Below, piece by piece: positions 1 through 6,508 of a stretch of DNA of 12,524 nt. The number at the start of each line of letters is the position of its first letter. Position 1 is the first letter of the stretch. This DNA is from RYN-431 sp036388295 (lineage in GTDB: Bacteria > Planctomycetota > Phycisphaerae > Tepidisphaerales > Tepidisphaeraceae). The stretch spans positions 1 through 12,524 of the forward strand of contig DASVSC010000084.1 in the NCBI GenBank assembly GCA_036388295.1. The letters are read 5' to 3'. Under the pieces are notes generated by a model. The model was given only the letters and a program-made list of their open reading frames with translations. It was not told the DNA's origin and did not search any database. A program made the position numbers and the translations under genes.

Positions 1-174
1 GACGCGGTCGGCGTAGATCGGCCCGACGGTGCTGTCCGTGACGAGGCCGACGCGCGCGGACTTGGTCAGCGGCCGCAGCATTTCGCCGACGCGATCGTGC
101 AGACCCGCGCCGACGCGCACGACGTACGGGCGGTCCGACACGTCGACGGGCACGATCTGGTCTTCGACTGCCAT
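1..174 (-). CDS. aroB: 3-dehydroquinate synthase, N-terminal fragment (gene runs off the left edge)
   Basis: Reading the minus strand from the ATG at 174-172 gives 58 residues with no stop before the window edge. The fragment has the typical start of 3-dehydroquinate synthase: a short strand (YVVRVGAGLHDRVGEML, about residues 17-33) and then the first nucleotide-binding strand, VGLVTDSTVGPIYADRV (residues 42-58). This corresponds to the 'lVtDe.v..lY.d.v' region of AroB. The family makes 3-dehydroquinate from DAHP with NAD+ and a divalent metal, the second step of the cytoplasmic shikimate pathway. The metal-binding and catalytic residues lie in the missing part. No Shine-Dalgarno sequence precedes the start, and a TACAAT box sits 7 nt before it. 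The gene is divergent from the lipid operon. The identification rests on the N-terminus only. Confidence 0.82.
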   Translation of the reverse strand, partial: MAVEDQIVPVDVSDRPYVVRVGAGLHDRVGEMLRPLTKSARVGLVTDSTVGPIYADRV

Positions 175-181
175 CGCGGCG

Positions 182-187
182 ATTGTA
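182..187 (-). promoter_or_regulatory. Candidate -10 box for aroB (leaderless)
   Basis: On the minus strand TACAAT (5 of 6 match to TATAAT) lies 7 nt before the aroB ATG. There is no ribosome binding site in between, so transcription would start at or next to the start codon. No convincing -35 hexamer is seen. This is a pattern-based inference. Confidence 0.4.
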
Positions 188-207
188 GCGATCGCACTCG
201 CGCGTGG

Positions 208-213
208 TAGATT
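208..213 (+). promoter_or_regulatory. Candidate -10 box for the lipid operon (leaderless)
   Basis: TAGATT (4 of 6 match to TATAAT) ends 7 nt before the ATG at 221. This is the same spacing as the divergent aroB box on the other strand. The first operon gene has no purine-rich ribosome binding site, which fits a leaderless or near-leaderless mRNA. The match is weak on its own. Confidence 0.33.
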
Positions 214-220
214 GCGACGC

Positions 221-898
221 ATGGGGACGCCTGCCGACCGACGACCACTCAAAACACGCGACAAACTCTGGGCCAAGCGCCTGGCCACTGCCTTAGCGCG
301 GCGGGGCGTGACGCCGAACGCCATTTCGCTCTACAGCGTCGCGTTCGCCGGGCTGGCGATGCTGGCGTTCATTGCCACGCGCCGGTCGCCGGTGCCGCCA
401 TACCGGGCGGTCTGCTTGCTGATCGCGATCGTCGGGATGCAGTTGCGGCTGCTGTGCAATTTGCTCGACGGCATGGTGGCCGTCGAGGCCGGCGCGGGCG
501 TGGGGAAGTTCGGCGAAATCTTCAATGATTTGCCGGACCGCGTCGGCGACATTCTGATCTTCGCCGGCGCGGGCATCTGCGCCGGCGGCACCGAAGGACC
601 GCTGCTGGGACTGGGCGCGGGCATCGGCTGCGTGCTGACGGCGTACGTGCGCGTGCTGGGCAAGTCGATGGGCGCCCACTCGCACTTCGTCGGCCCGATG
701 GCCAAGCCGCACCGCATGGCGACGATGAGTGTCGCCTGTCTGGTCGGAATCCTTGTCGTGCTGGTCATCGACCCGCTGCTGAAAGGCCGTTACCTGCACG
801 TCTGGATGGTCGTGCCGCTGGTTGTCGTTTGTGTCGGCTGCCTGGTCACGTGCGTGAACCGCTTGCGATTGATCGTTCAAGACCTGAGGGCCGCATGA
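221..898 (+). CDS. CDP-alcohol phosphatidyltransferase, YnbA-like subfamily
   Basis: This 225-residue integral membrane protein has several hydrophobic segments (about 36-54, 62-80, 111-120, 130-145, 168-185, 195-212). The family swaps CMP in a CDP-linked lipid or alcohol for an alcohol acceptor, in the cytoplasmic membrane. The CDP-alcohol signature D-x2-D-G-x2-A-R-x8/9-G-x3-D-x3-D is seen at residues 80-106 with exact spacing but altered residues: N80-x2-D83-G84-x2-A87-V88-x9-G98-x3-N102-x3-D106. Thus the first and third aspartates are Asn and the Arg is Val. From memory, similar 'CNLLDGMVAVE' sequences occur in YnbA-like proteins encoded near a CdsA homologue, as here. I chose the ATG at 221 because the frame extends further upstream only through the divergent aroB region, without protein-like sequence. 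The stop overlaps the next start (ATGA). The acceptor alcohol cannot be told from sequence. Confidence 0.82.
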   Translation: MGTPADRRPLKTRDKLWAKRLATALARRGVTPNAISLYSVAFAGLAMLAFIATRRSPVPPYRAVCLLIAIVGMQLRLLCNLLDGMVAVEAGAGVGKFGEIFNDLPDRVGDILIFAGAGICAGGTEGPLLGLGAGIGCVLTAYVRVLGKSMGAHSHFVGPMAKPHRMATMSVACLVGILVVLVIDPLLKGRYLHVWMVVPLVVVCVGCLVTCVNRLRLIVQDLRAA

Positions 899-1512
899 CG
901 GCGTTCCTGCTGCGTTTGCTTACCGGCGTGCGGGCGCGGTTCGACGGGTTCGACCCGGATGCCGCCTCGCCGAAGTGTGGCCGCATTTTCTTTGCCAATC
1001 ATACGAGTCATCTTGACGCCGCCGTGATCTGGGCCGCCTTGCCGCGGAACCTGCGCAAAATCACCCGGCCCGTCGCGGCGGCGGATTATTGGAGCGCCGG
1101 CGTCCGCCGCTGGATCGCCGACCACGTCTTCCGCGCACTGCTGGTCGAGCGGAAGAAAGTCACTCGCGCCAACAATCCGCTGGCCGCCATGGAGGCGGCG
1201 GTGCTGGCGGGCGATTCGCTCATCATCTTCCCCGAGGGCACCCGCGCCGACTGCGACGCTGCCGAGTTGAACGAGTTCAAACCCGGCCTGTTTCACCTGG
1301 CCCGCAAGTGTTCCGATTTAGAGTTCGTCCCGGTCTACCTGGAGAACCTGAACCGCATTCTGCCCAAGGGCGATTTCCTGCTGATCCCGCTGCTGGCGAC
1401 CGCCTACTTCGGGCCGCCTTTGCGGTTAGGCGCGGGCGAAGACAAGTGCGCGTTCCTCGACCGCGCGAAGGCGGCCGTCGAGGCGCTGAAGGAGCAAGGC
1501 GCACATGATTGA
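895..1512 (+). CDS. 1-acyl-sn-glycerol-3-phosphate acyltransferase-like (PlsC family)
   Basis: This 205-residue protein carries the PlsC-family acyltransferase blocks. NHTSHLD (residues 35-41) is the H-x4-D catalytic motif, with H36 and D41. FPEGTR (112-117) is the phosphate-binding block. FKPG (128-131) and VPVYL (145-149) correspond to the later conserved blocks. The family moves an acyl chain from acyl-ACP or acyl-CoA to a lysophospholipid, typically lysophosphatidate, at the inner face of the membrane. The start at 895 overlaps the upstream stop by 4 nt (ATGA) and is preceded by GAGGG at 886-890. It ends 8 nt inside the next gene. The protein is shorter than typical PlsC (about 240 aa) and has only a short hydrophobic N-terminus. 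Its position between a CDP-alcohol transferase and a CDP-diacylglycerol synthase homologue supports a phospholipid role. The exact substrate is inferred. Confidence 0.85.
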   Translation: MTAFLLRLLTGVRARFDGFDPDAASPKCGRIFFANHTSHLDAAVIWAALPRNLRKITRPVAAADYWSAGVRRWIADHVFRALLVERKKVTRANNPLAAMEAAVLAGDSLIIFPEGTRADCDAAELNEFKPGLFHLARKCSDLEFVPVYLENLNRILPKGDFLLIPLLATAYFGPPLRLGAGEDKCAFLDRAKAAVEALKEQGAHD

Positions 1513-2446
1513 ACGATCGACCGTCGTACTGACCAGCGCCTCGCTCGGCGTGCTCACCATCGGCACCGTCGCCGGCGAAATCGCACGGCGGTGCGTGAAA
1601 AGCGAATCCGGACGAAAGACGGCCGACAACCTGGTCGCTCGCGTGCGCGCGTGGTGGGTGATGGTGGCGATTTTTGCCGTCGCCCTCGCCTGCGGCCTGC
1701 CGGGCGTGGTGATTCTGTTCGCGCTGGTGTCGTTCCTGGCGCTGCGCGAGGTGCTGACGCTCACGCGAACGCGCAGGGGCGATCATCACACGCTGTTCTG
1801 GGCCTTCTTCGTCGCGCTGCCGCTGCAATACGGCCTGATCTGGGGCGATTGGTACGGCCTGTTCAGCATCCTGATCCCCGTTTACGGCTTCCTGTTCTTC
1901 GCCATCCGCAGCGCACTGGCGGGTGACGTGACGCGCTACCTGGAACGAGCGGCGAAGGTCTACTGGGGCGTGATGATCTGCGTCTATTGCCTCAGCCACG
2001 TGCCGGCGCTGATGGTGCTGCACATCCCGGGCTACGGCACGCGGCGGTGGGAACTGCTGGCGTTCCTCGTCATCGTCGTGCAGATGAGCGACGTGCTGCA
2101 ATACTGCTGGGGCAAAACGCTGGGTAAACACAAAGTCGTGCCGAAGCTGAGCCCGAGCAAAACGTGGGAAGGACTGATCGGCGGCATTCTGACGGCAGCG
2201 CTGCTGGGCATGGCGATGACGCCGATCACGCCGTTCCGTTGGTGGCAGGCGGGATTGCTGTCGCTCCTGATCTGCGTGATGGGCTTCTTCGGCGGACTGG
2301 TCGCCAGCGCGATCAAACGCGACAGCGGCGTCAAAGACTACGGCCAGCTGATCGAAGGCCACGGCGGCATGATGGATCGCGTCGATTCACTCGCCTTCGC
2401 CGCGCCGGTGTTCTTTCATGTCGTGCGGTACGCTTACGGCGTGTGA
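1505..2446 (+). CDS. Phosphatidate cytidylyltransferase (CdsA/YnbB-like)
   Basis: This 313-residue polytopic membrane protein makes CDP-diacylglycerol from phosphatidate and CTP. The C-terminal CdsA signature is intact at about residues 268-295: S-x2-KR-D-x-G-x-KD, then EGHGGMMDRVDS. It includes the conserved K-D pair and the HGG-x2-DR-x-D metal and substrate motif. The other family landmark, SPSKTWEG, is at residues 216-223. Hydrophobic segments are seen around 51-85, 98-135, 153-172, 184-200, 225-242 and 248-270. The ATG at 1505 lies 8 nt inside the upstream gene. It is preceded by a good AAGGAG at 1489-1494, so translation is probably coupled. Its product would feed the CDP-alcohol phosphatidyltransferase encoded at the head of the operon. 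It may be a second, specialised copy and not the housekeeping CdsA, as YnbB is in E. coli. Confidence 0.9.
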   Translation: MIERSTVVLTSASLGVLTIGTVAGEIARRCVKSESGRKTADNLVARVRAWWVMVAIFAVALACGLPGVVILFALVSFLALREVLTLTRTRRGDHHTLFWAFFVALPLQYGLIWGDWYGLFSILIPVYGFLFFAIRSALAGDVTRYLERAAKVYWGVMICVYCLSHVPALMVLHIPGYGTRRWELLAFLVIVVQMSDVLQYCWGKTLGKHKVVPKLSPSKTWEGLIGGILTAALLGMAMTPITPFRWWQAGLLSLLICVMGFFGGLVASAIKRDSGVKDYGQLIEGHGGMMDRVDSLAFAAPVFFHVVRYAYGV

Positions 2447-2454
2447 AATTCTAC

Positions 2455-2484
2455 TTCACCGCCTTGGCACACTCGTGATATTCT
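2455..2484 (+). promoter_or_regulatory. Candidate promoter of the MNT/HEPN module
   Basis: TTCACC at 2455-2460 (4 of 6 to TTGACA) lies 18 nt before TATTCT at 2479-2484 (4 of 6 to TATAAT). The second box ends 6 nt before the ATG at 2491. No Shine-Dalgarno sequence is present, so a leaderless transcript is plausible. The score is weak, and it is offered because the 44-bp gap must otherwise be read through from the lipid operon. Confidence 0.3.
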
Positions 2485-2490
2485 GAAAGC

Positions 2491-2799
2491 ATGCTCGAGG
2501 TCGTCCGAGAACATCTCCCTGCCGTTCAGGCGTTGTGCCGGCGCTACCGGGTGGAGCAAATGGACCTGTTCGGCTCGGCCGTCAAGGGGACGTTCGACCC
2601 GGGAAAAAGTGATCTGGACTTTCTCGTCGCGTTCGAGCGCAAGCCGAATGACAACGCCGCAGTCCACTACTTTGACCTTCTGCTTGCCCTCGAAGATTTG
2701 TTCGGCCGGAAGGTTGATCTGGTCGATGTTCGTGCCGCGAGGAACCCCTATTTCGTGGCAGAAATCCTGAAGCACCGCGTGAACGTCTATGCCGCCTGA
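2491..2799 (+). CDS. mntA: MNT-domain nucleotidyltransferase, MntA-type antitoxin
   Basis: This 102-residue minimal nucleotidyltransferase has the polymerase-beta fold active site: G28-S29, then D41-x-D43 (SDLDFLV), and the third acidic strand KVDLVDV with D76. Its length is normal for MNT antitoxins. In the characterised HepT-MntA systems (Shewanella oneidensis, Aphanizomenon) MntA inactivates the HEPN RNase partner by adding AMP residues to a tyrosine near its active site. The downstream gene overlaps by 11 nt and encodes exactly such a partner, so the pair is a two-gene toxin-antitoxin unit. All three metal-binding aspartates are present, so the enzyme is probably active. Codon choice looks somewhat more A/T-tolerant than in the flanking lipid and fumarase genes, which fits mobile acquisition. 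Confidence 0.88.
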   Translation: MLEVVREHLPAVQALCRRYRVEQMDLFGSAVKGTFDPGKSDLDFLVAFERKPNDNAAVHYFDLLLALEDLFGRKVDLVDVRAARNPYFVAEILKHRVNVYAA

Positions 2800-3133
2800 A
2801 ATCGAGAAACTTCTGTTCGACATGCGGTCGGCGGCGCTAGGCATCCGCGCTTACATAGGCGCAAAAACGTTCGCCGAATATCTGGATGATCCGATGCTGC
2901 GCCACGCAGTCGAGCGACAGTTCGAGATCATCGGCGAAGCAATGACGCGGCTGCGCCGCATTGACCCGCAGGCGATGCTTCGGATCACGGACGCGTCACA
3001 CATTATCGCGTTTCGCAACCGGCTCATTCACGGATATGACGTGATCGATCACAATGCGATCTGGACCATCATCCGTGACAAACTCCCGCAGCTCATCACT
3101 GAGCTCAAGACGATAAGCGCCGATGAGGCATAG
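2789..3133 (+). CDS. hepT: HEPN-domain RNase toxin, HepT type (DUF86)
   Basis: This 114-residue alpha-helical protein carries the HEPN ribonuclease motif R-x4-H: R76-N-R-L-I-H81. Two residues on is Y83 (HGY), giving the full R-x4-H-x-Y motif of HepT toxins. The Tyr is the residue AMPylated by MntA in characterised systems. The preceding block FRNRLIHGYDVID (75-87) is typical of the DUF86 family. As a toxin it would dimerise and cut RNA, possibly tRNA, in the cytoplasm when not modified. The ATG at 2789 lies inside the end of the MNT gene, so the antitoxin is translated first and coupled. The gene ends 17 bp from the convergent gene at 3151. No terminator is visible in that gap. The active-site residues are intact, so it does not look decayed. 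Confidence 0.88.
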   Translation: MPPEIEKLLFDMRSAALGIRAYIGAKTFAEYLDDPMLRHAVERQFEIIGEAMTRLRRIDPQAMLRITDASHIIAFRNRLIHGYDVIDHNAIWTIIRDKLPQLITELKTISADEA

Positions 3134-3150
3134 GGCACGGGACTCAACTC

Positions 3151-3600
3151 TCACGCACTTTTCGCCCGCGCCTTCTTCCCAGCCGATGCGGCTTTCTTCG
3201 TGTTTTTGACGAACTGCTTTCCCGATTTGCTCGCCGTCTGCTTCTTATTGTCGGTCGCCTTCTTCTCCGCCGGCGTCAGTTCGTTCCAGGCCTTGTCGGG
3301 CAGATAGCGGGCGGTCTTTTTGCCGCGTACGGCTTTCTTGCCGTCCTGGGTGTGCCACTTTTCGTCGCCCCAATTTTTCAGGCTCTTTTGGGCCTCGCCG
3401 CGTTCGCCGGTGTAGCCGCCGCCTTCTTTTTCGTATTCGCTGGCGACGAGCTGCGCCTTGCGCGCGCTCCATTGCCCGGGCCGGCCGCCTTTGGCGCTTT
3501 TGGTGACCTTCTGCTTGATCTTCTCGCGCAGTTCCGGCTTGGTATAGGTGGCCTTCTTGGCCGTCTTCTTGGTCGCCTTCTTCGCACTCTTCTTCGCCAT
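3151..3600 (-). CDS. Small lysine-rich DUF5872-like protein
   Basis: This 149-residue, very basic protein has three parts. An N-terminal Lys/Ala tail with KKxxKK spacing (residues 3-17) resembles histone H1 tails. A core at about 20-118 is rich in conserved-looking Gly, Trp and Tyr: GGRPGQWSARKAQLV, EGGGYTGERGE, LKNWGDEKWHTQDGK, ARYLPDKAWNELTPAEKKATD. A second basic tail follows at 119-149. From memory the core matches the DUF5872 family of bacteria and large DNA viruses, whose function is unknown. There are no membrane segments or signal peptide. I prefer the ATG at 3600 to the in-frame GTG at 3606, because AAGG at 3609-3606 (minus strand) can then serve as the ribosome binding site. The gene is convergent with hepT and divergent from fumC. 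Nucleic-acid binding is an inference from composition only. Confidence 0.75.
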   Translation of the reverse strand: MAKKSAKKATKKTAKKATYTKPELREKIKQKVTKSAKGGRPGQWSARKAQLVASEYEKEGGGYTGERGEAQKSLKNWGDEKWHTQDGKKAVRGKKTARYLPDKAWNELTPAEKKATDNKKQTASKSGKQFVKNTKKAASAGKKARAKSA

Positions 3601-3673
3601 CGTCACCTTGGGTTAGAGCCGCCGAATGTTAGGCCGGGGTGGGGGCGAAACGCGTGTTCGTTCCCTGTGGCGG

Positions 3674-3700
3674 TTGTCACGGGTCGCCTAGACTGGTAAT
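3674..3700 (+). promoter_or_regulatory. Candidate promoter of the fumarase gene
   Basis: TTGTCA at 3674-3679 (5 of 6 to TTGACA) and GGTAAT at 3695-3700 (4 of 6 to TATAAT) are 15 bp apart, in the 177-bp gap between the divergent DUF5872-like gene and fumC. This would give an mRNA leader of about 70 nt containing the GAGGG ribosome binding site at 3769-3773. The short spacing lowers confidence. Confidence 0.35.
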
Positions 3701-3777
3701 CCAAGGCCAAGCAAGGCCGTTGCCCGACGCCGGGCGCGACGTTGAGAATCGACTTACACAGCAAAAGTGAGGGCGCG

Positions 3778-5229
3778 ATGCCGGTGAGCCAGACGCGAAC
3801 GGAACGGGATTCGATGGGCGAAATGCAGGTGCCGACCGACGCGCTCTACGGCGCGACGACGGCCCGCGCGGTGGAGAACTTCCCGATCGCCAAACGCCCC
3901 GTGCCGGCGGACGTGATTCATGCCTTCGGCCACCTGAAAGCCGCTTGCGCGATCGCCAACCAGGAACTCGGCAAGCTCGACGCCAAGCGGGCCGACGCCA
4001 TCGTCCGCGCGTCGGACGACGTGGCGGCGGGGAAGTACGACGACCAATTCCCCGTCGACGTCTACCAGACCGGCTCGGGCACCAGCACGAATATGAACGC
4101 CAACGAGGTGATCGCGAACCTGGCGAACAAGGCGCTGGGCCTCGGTGCGGGCGCGAAGGTCGCCGATGGGGCGGTGCACCCGAACGACCACGTGAACATG
4201 GGCCAGAGCAGCAACGACACCTTCCCGACGGCGATGTGCATCGCCGCCGCGGCCGGCACGGAACGGCTGGTCATCGCCCTGCACCGTCTCGAAGCCGAAC
4301 TGCAGAACAAGGCGACCGAGTGGGATAAAATCGTCAAGGTCGGCCGCACGCATCTGATGGACGCCACGCCGATCCGCATGGGCCAGGTCTTCAGCGGCTT
4401 CGTGCGGCAGGCGAACCTGGGGGCCGTGCGGGCGAAGGTGGCCAGCACGTCCTTGCACCACAACATGCCCATCGGCGGCACGGCCGTCGGCACGGGCATC
4501 AACACCCACCCGGACTTCGCCCGGCGCGTCTGTGAAACGCTGTCGAAACGCGTCTACGCCGGCCAGAACAGCCCGCCGCAGTTCAAGGAAGCCGTCGACC
4601 ATTGCGAGGCGCAGGCCGCGAAGGATTCGTTCGTCGAAGCGCACGGTCATTTGAAAACCATCGCCGTCAGCCTCAGCAAGATTGCCAGCGACATCCGCCT
4701 GCTCGGCAGCGGGCCGCGGTGCGGCATCGGCGAGCTGATTCTGCCGGCCATTCAGCCGGGCAGCAGCATTATGCCGGGCAAAGAAAACCCGGTGATCGCC
4801 GAGAGCATGATGCAGGTCGCCTGCCGCGTGATCGGCAATGACGCGGTCGTCACCACGGCCGGCATGGGCGGCGTCGGCAGCCTCTTCGAACTGAACGTGG
4901 CGATGCCGGTGATGATCGACGCGTTCATCGAATCGACGACGCTGCTGACGAACGTCTGCCATGTCTTCGTCGATAAGCTGCTGCTGGGCCTGAAGGTGAA
5001 CGAGCAGCGTTGTAGCGACTTGGTGGAGCAAAGCCTGATGAACATCACGTCGCTGGCGCCGAAGATCGGTTACGACAACGCCGCCCAGGTGGCAAAGCGG
5101 GCAATGAAGGAGAACAAAACGATCCGGCAGATCGTGCGGGAGCTGGGGCTGATGGACGACGCCGAGCTGACGCGCCTGCTGGACTTCGACGCCATGACGC
5201 GGCCGACGACGGAAGCGGGCGGCGGGTGA
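3778..5229 (+). CDS. fumC: Class II fumarate hydratase
   Basis: This 483-residue cytoplasmic enzyme interconverts fumarate and L-malate in the TCA cycle and needs no iron-sulfur cluster. Family blocks are clear: TGSGTSTNMNANE (98-110), HPNDHVNMGQSSNDTFPTAM (134-153), GRTHLMDATP (189-198) with catalytic-type H192, GGTAVGTGINTHP (233-245), and the signature loop GSSIMPGKENP (328-338) with catalytic S330 and K335. His at 192, rather than the Gln of aspartase, and the GTGINTHP block favour fumarase over aspartate ammonia-lyase. I chose the ATG at 3778 because GAGGG lies 4 nt upstream; an in-frame TTG at 3742 would only add a poorly matching tail. The start block TRTERDSMGEMQVP fits the family N-terminus. 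One oddity is Glu336 in the signature loop, where Val is usual. The gene appears to be transcribed alone. Confidence 0.93.
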   Translation: MPVSQTRTERDSMGEMQVPTDALYGATTARAVENFPIAKRPVPADVIHAFGHLKAACAIANQELGKLDAKRADAIVRASDDVAAGKYDDQFPVDVYQTGSGTSTNMNANEVIANLANKALGLGAGAKVADGAVHPNDHVNMGQSSNDTFPTAMCIAAAAGTERLVIALHRLEAELQNKATEWDKIVKVGRTHLMDATPIRMGQVFSGFVRQANLGAVRAKVASTSLHHNMPIGGTAVGTGINTHPDFARRVCETLSKRVYAGQNSPPQFKEAVDHCEAQAAKDSFVEAHGHLKTIAVSLSKIASDIRLLGSGPRCGIGELILPAIQPGSSIMPGKENPVIAESMMQVACRVIGNDAVVTTAGMGGVGSLFELNVAMPVMIDAFIESTTLLTNVCHVFVDKLLLGLKVNEQRCSDLVEQSLMNITSLAPKIGYDNAAQVAKRAMKENKTIRQIVRELGLMDDAELTRLLDFDAMTRPTTEAGGG

Positions 5230-5296
5230 GCGAAGGTGTCGCACGCCCCGGTGCGGATTGGATGCCGGGACGAATGCGGTTTAAGCTGGCGACTCT

Positions 5297-6502
5297 ATGA
5301 TCTTTCGACGCTTTATGCTGGCAGCCGCTGCCACCGCGGCCTTGACGTTCCCGAACGGGGCGCGGGCGGCGGACGGGCCGAGCGATTCATTCATCGCCGG
5401 GTACGCGGCGGCGGTGCTGGAGCGCGAACTGTCTGTAAAGGCCGACGGCCTGAGCGTGGTCGACGGCCACCTGACGCTGCGCACGACGCAGCTGTCGCCC
5501 CAGGACCGGACGCAGGCGCTGAAGGTGCTGGCGTCTGTGCCGGGCGTGAAAGAGGTCACGATCAACGACGAGCCGCCGGCCTCCGCGGCCAAGCCGCTGA
5601 CGGCCTTGCGCGTGCCGGACGCGAACGCGGGATCAACGACCACGCCCGCCAGCGCGGCGACGGCAACGTCGGACGCCGCGCCGGACGCGGGTGAGACGCG
5701 CATCACGACCGAGCCGGAGCCGCTGACGCTGTTCCTCGGCGCCGGCCGCACCTTCATGCCGCTGCTGGCCGACCTGCGCTGGCCGCACTTTTTCGCGTCG
5801 TACAACCACTACGAGCGCGACACCGGCACGACCGACCTGGGCAACGTCGCCAGCGTCGGTTTCGGCGAAACGATTTCGCTGCTGAAACAGTCGTACACGG
5901 GCGGCTTCCGCTGGGAGTTCGGCGTGCAGGCGGGCCTGTTCGCGTTCTTCGACATGGAGTCGGAGTCGAAAGACCTGGTCAACGCCGACTACATGGTCGG
6001 CCCCTATTTCGCCGCCCGGCAGGGGAACTTCTCACTGCTGGCGCGTGTGTACCACCAGAGCACGCACCTCGGCGACGAATACCTGCTCCGCTCCGACGCC
6101 GACCCGCGCGTTAATTACAGCTTCGAAACGATCAACCTGCTGCTCAGTTACGACCTGCCGTACGGCTTCCGCATCTATGGCGGCGGCGGCTATCTGTTCG
6201 ACATCGACCCGCCCGACCTGGAGCCGTGGACGATCCAGTACGGCTTCGAATGGATCAGCCCCCAAACCGTGTTCGGCACGAGCTGGATTCGCCCGGTCGT
6301 CGCCTTCGACGCACAAAACCGCGAGAACAACGACTACGCCTTCACCTATTCCGTTCGCGCCGGTGTGCAATTGGAAGACCCGGCCCGCTTCTCACAGCGG
6401 CTGCAGATCATGCTGGAATACTTCGACGGGAATAACCCGAACGGCCAGTTCTACGACAACCACGTCCGGTATTACGGGTTCGGCGCGCACTTCTACTTCT
6501 GA
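5297..6502 (+). CDS. Secreted BON plus DUF1207 outer-membrane beta-barrel protein
   Basis: This 401-residue protein begins with a signal peptide (basic MIFRR, hydrophobic 7-18, likely cleavage after ARA at 22-24). Residues about 33-92 form a BON-like module (LSVVDGHLTLRTTQLSP, then ALKVLASVPGVKEVTIND), the pattern of periplasmic lipid- or envelope-binding domains. A Pro/Thr/Ala linker follows (93-140). From about 145 to the end is a DUF1207-type region starting GRTFMPLLADLRWPHFFASYNHY. It has alternating polar and aromatic strands and ends in HFYF401, a typical C-terminal Phe for outer-membrane beta-barrel insertion. The function of DUF1207 is not known. No good ribosome binding site precedes the ATG; a second Met at residue 7 is an alternative start. 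The gene stands 67 bp after fumC and converges with the AEC permease, only 6 bp apart. Confidence 0.8.
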   Translation: MIFRRFMLAAAATAALTFPNGARAADGPSDSFIAGYAAAVLERELSVKADGLSVVDGHLTLRTTQLSPQDRTQALKVLASVPGVKEVTINDEPPASAAKPLTALRVPDANAGSTTTPASAATATSDAAPDAGETRITTEPEPLTLFLGAGRTFMPLLADLRWPHFFASYNHYERDTGTTDLGNVASVGFGETISLLKQSYTGGFRWEFGVQAGLFAFFDMESESKDLVNADYMVGPYFAARQGNFSLLARVYHQSTHLGDEYLLRSDADPRVNYSFETINLLLSYDLPYGFRIYGGGGYLFDIDPPDLEPWTIQYGFEWISPQTVFGTSWIRPVVAFDAQNRENNDYAFTYSVRAGVQLEDPARFSQRLQIMLEYFDGNNPNGQFYDNHVRYYGFGAHFYF

Positions 6503-6508
6503 TCGCGT

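Noticed and set aside
29..220. N-terminal extension of the CDP-alcohol phosphatidyltransferase
   Set aside because: The extra 64 codons are antisense to aroB and to the divergent promoter region. The family-like sequence begins only after the ATG at 221.
1277..2362. A 361-codon minus-strand frame opposite the CdsA-type gene
   Set aside because: It is full of Gln, His and Arg runs with no recognisable motif, and it lies across a gene with an intact CdsA signature.
3754..5244. A 496-codon open frame on the minus strand opposite fumC
   Set aside because: It is rich in His, Arg, Asp and Val with no domain or membrane pattern, as expected from the reverse frame of a GC-rich gene with strong third-position bias. 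The plus-strand fumarase is unmistakable.
5240..5255. Small hairpin CGCAC/GTGCG after fumC as a terminator
   Set aside because: The stem is only five pairs and no T tract follows.
5236..5694. A 152-codon plus-strand frame overlapping the start of the DUF1207 gene
   Set aside because: It is Gly/Arg-rich and shows no motif. The overlapping frame has a signal peptide and a BON-like domain.
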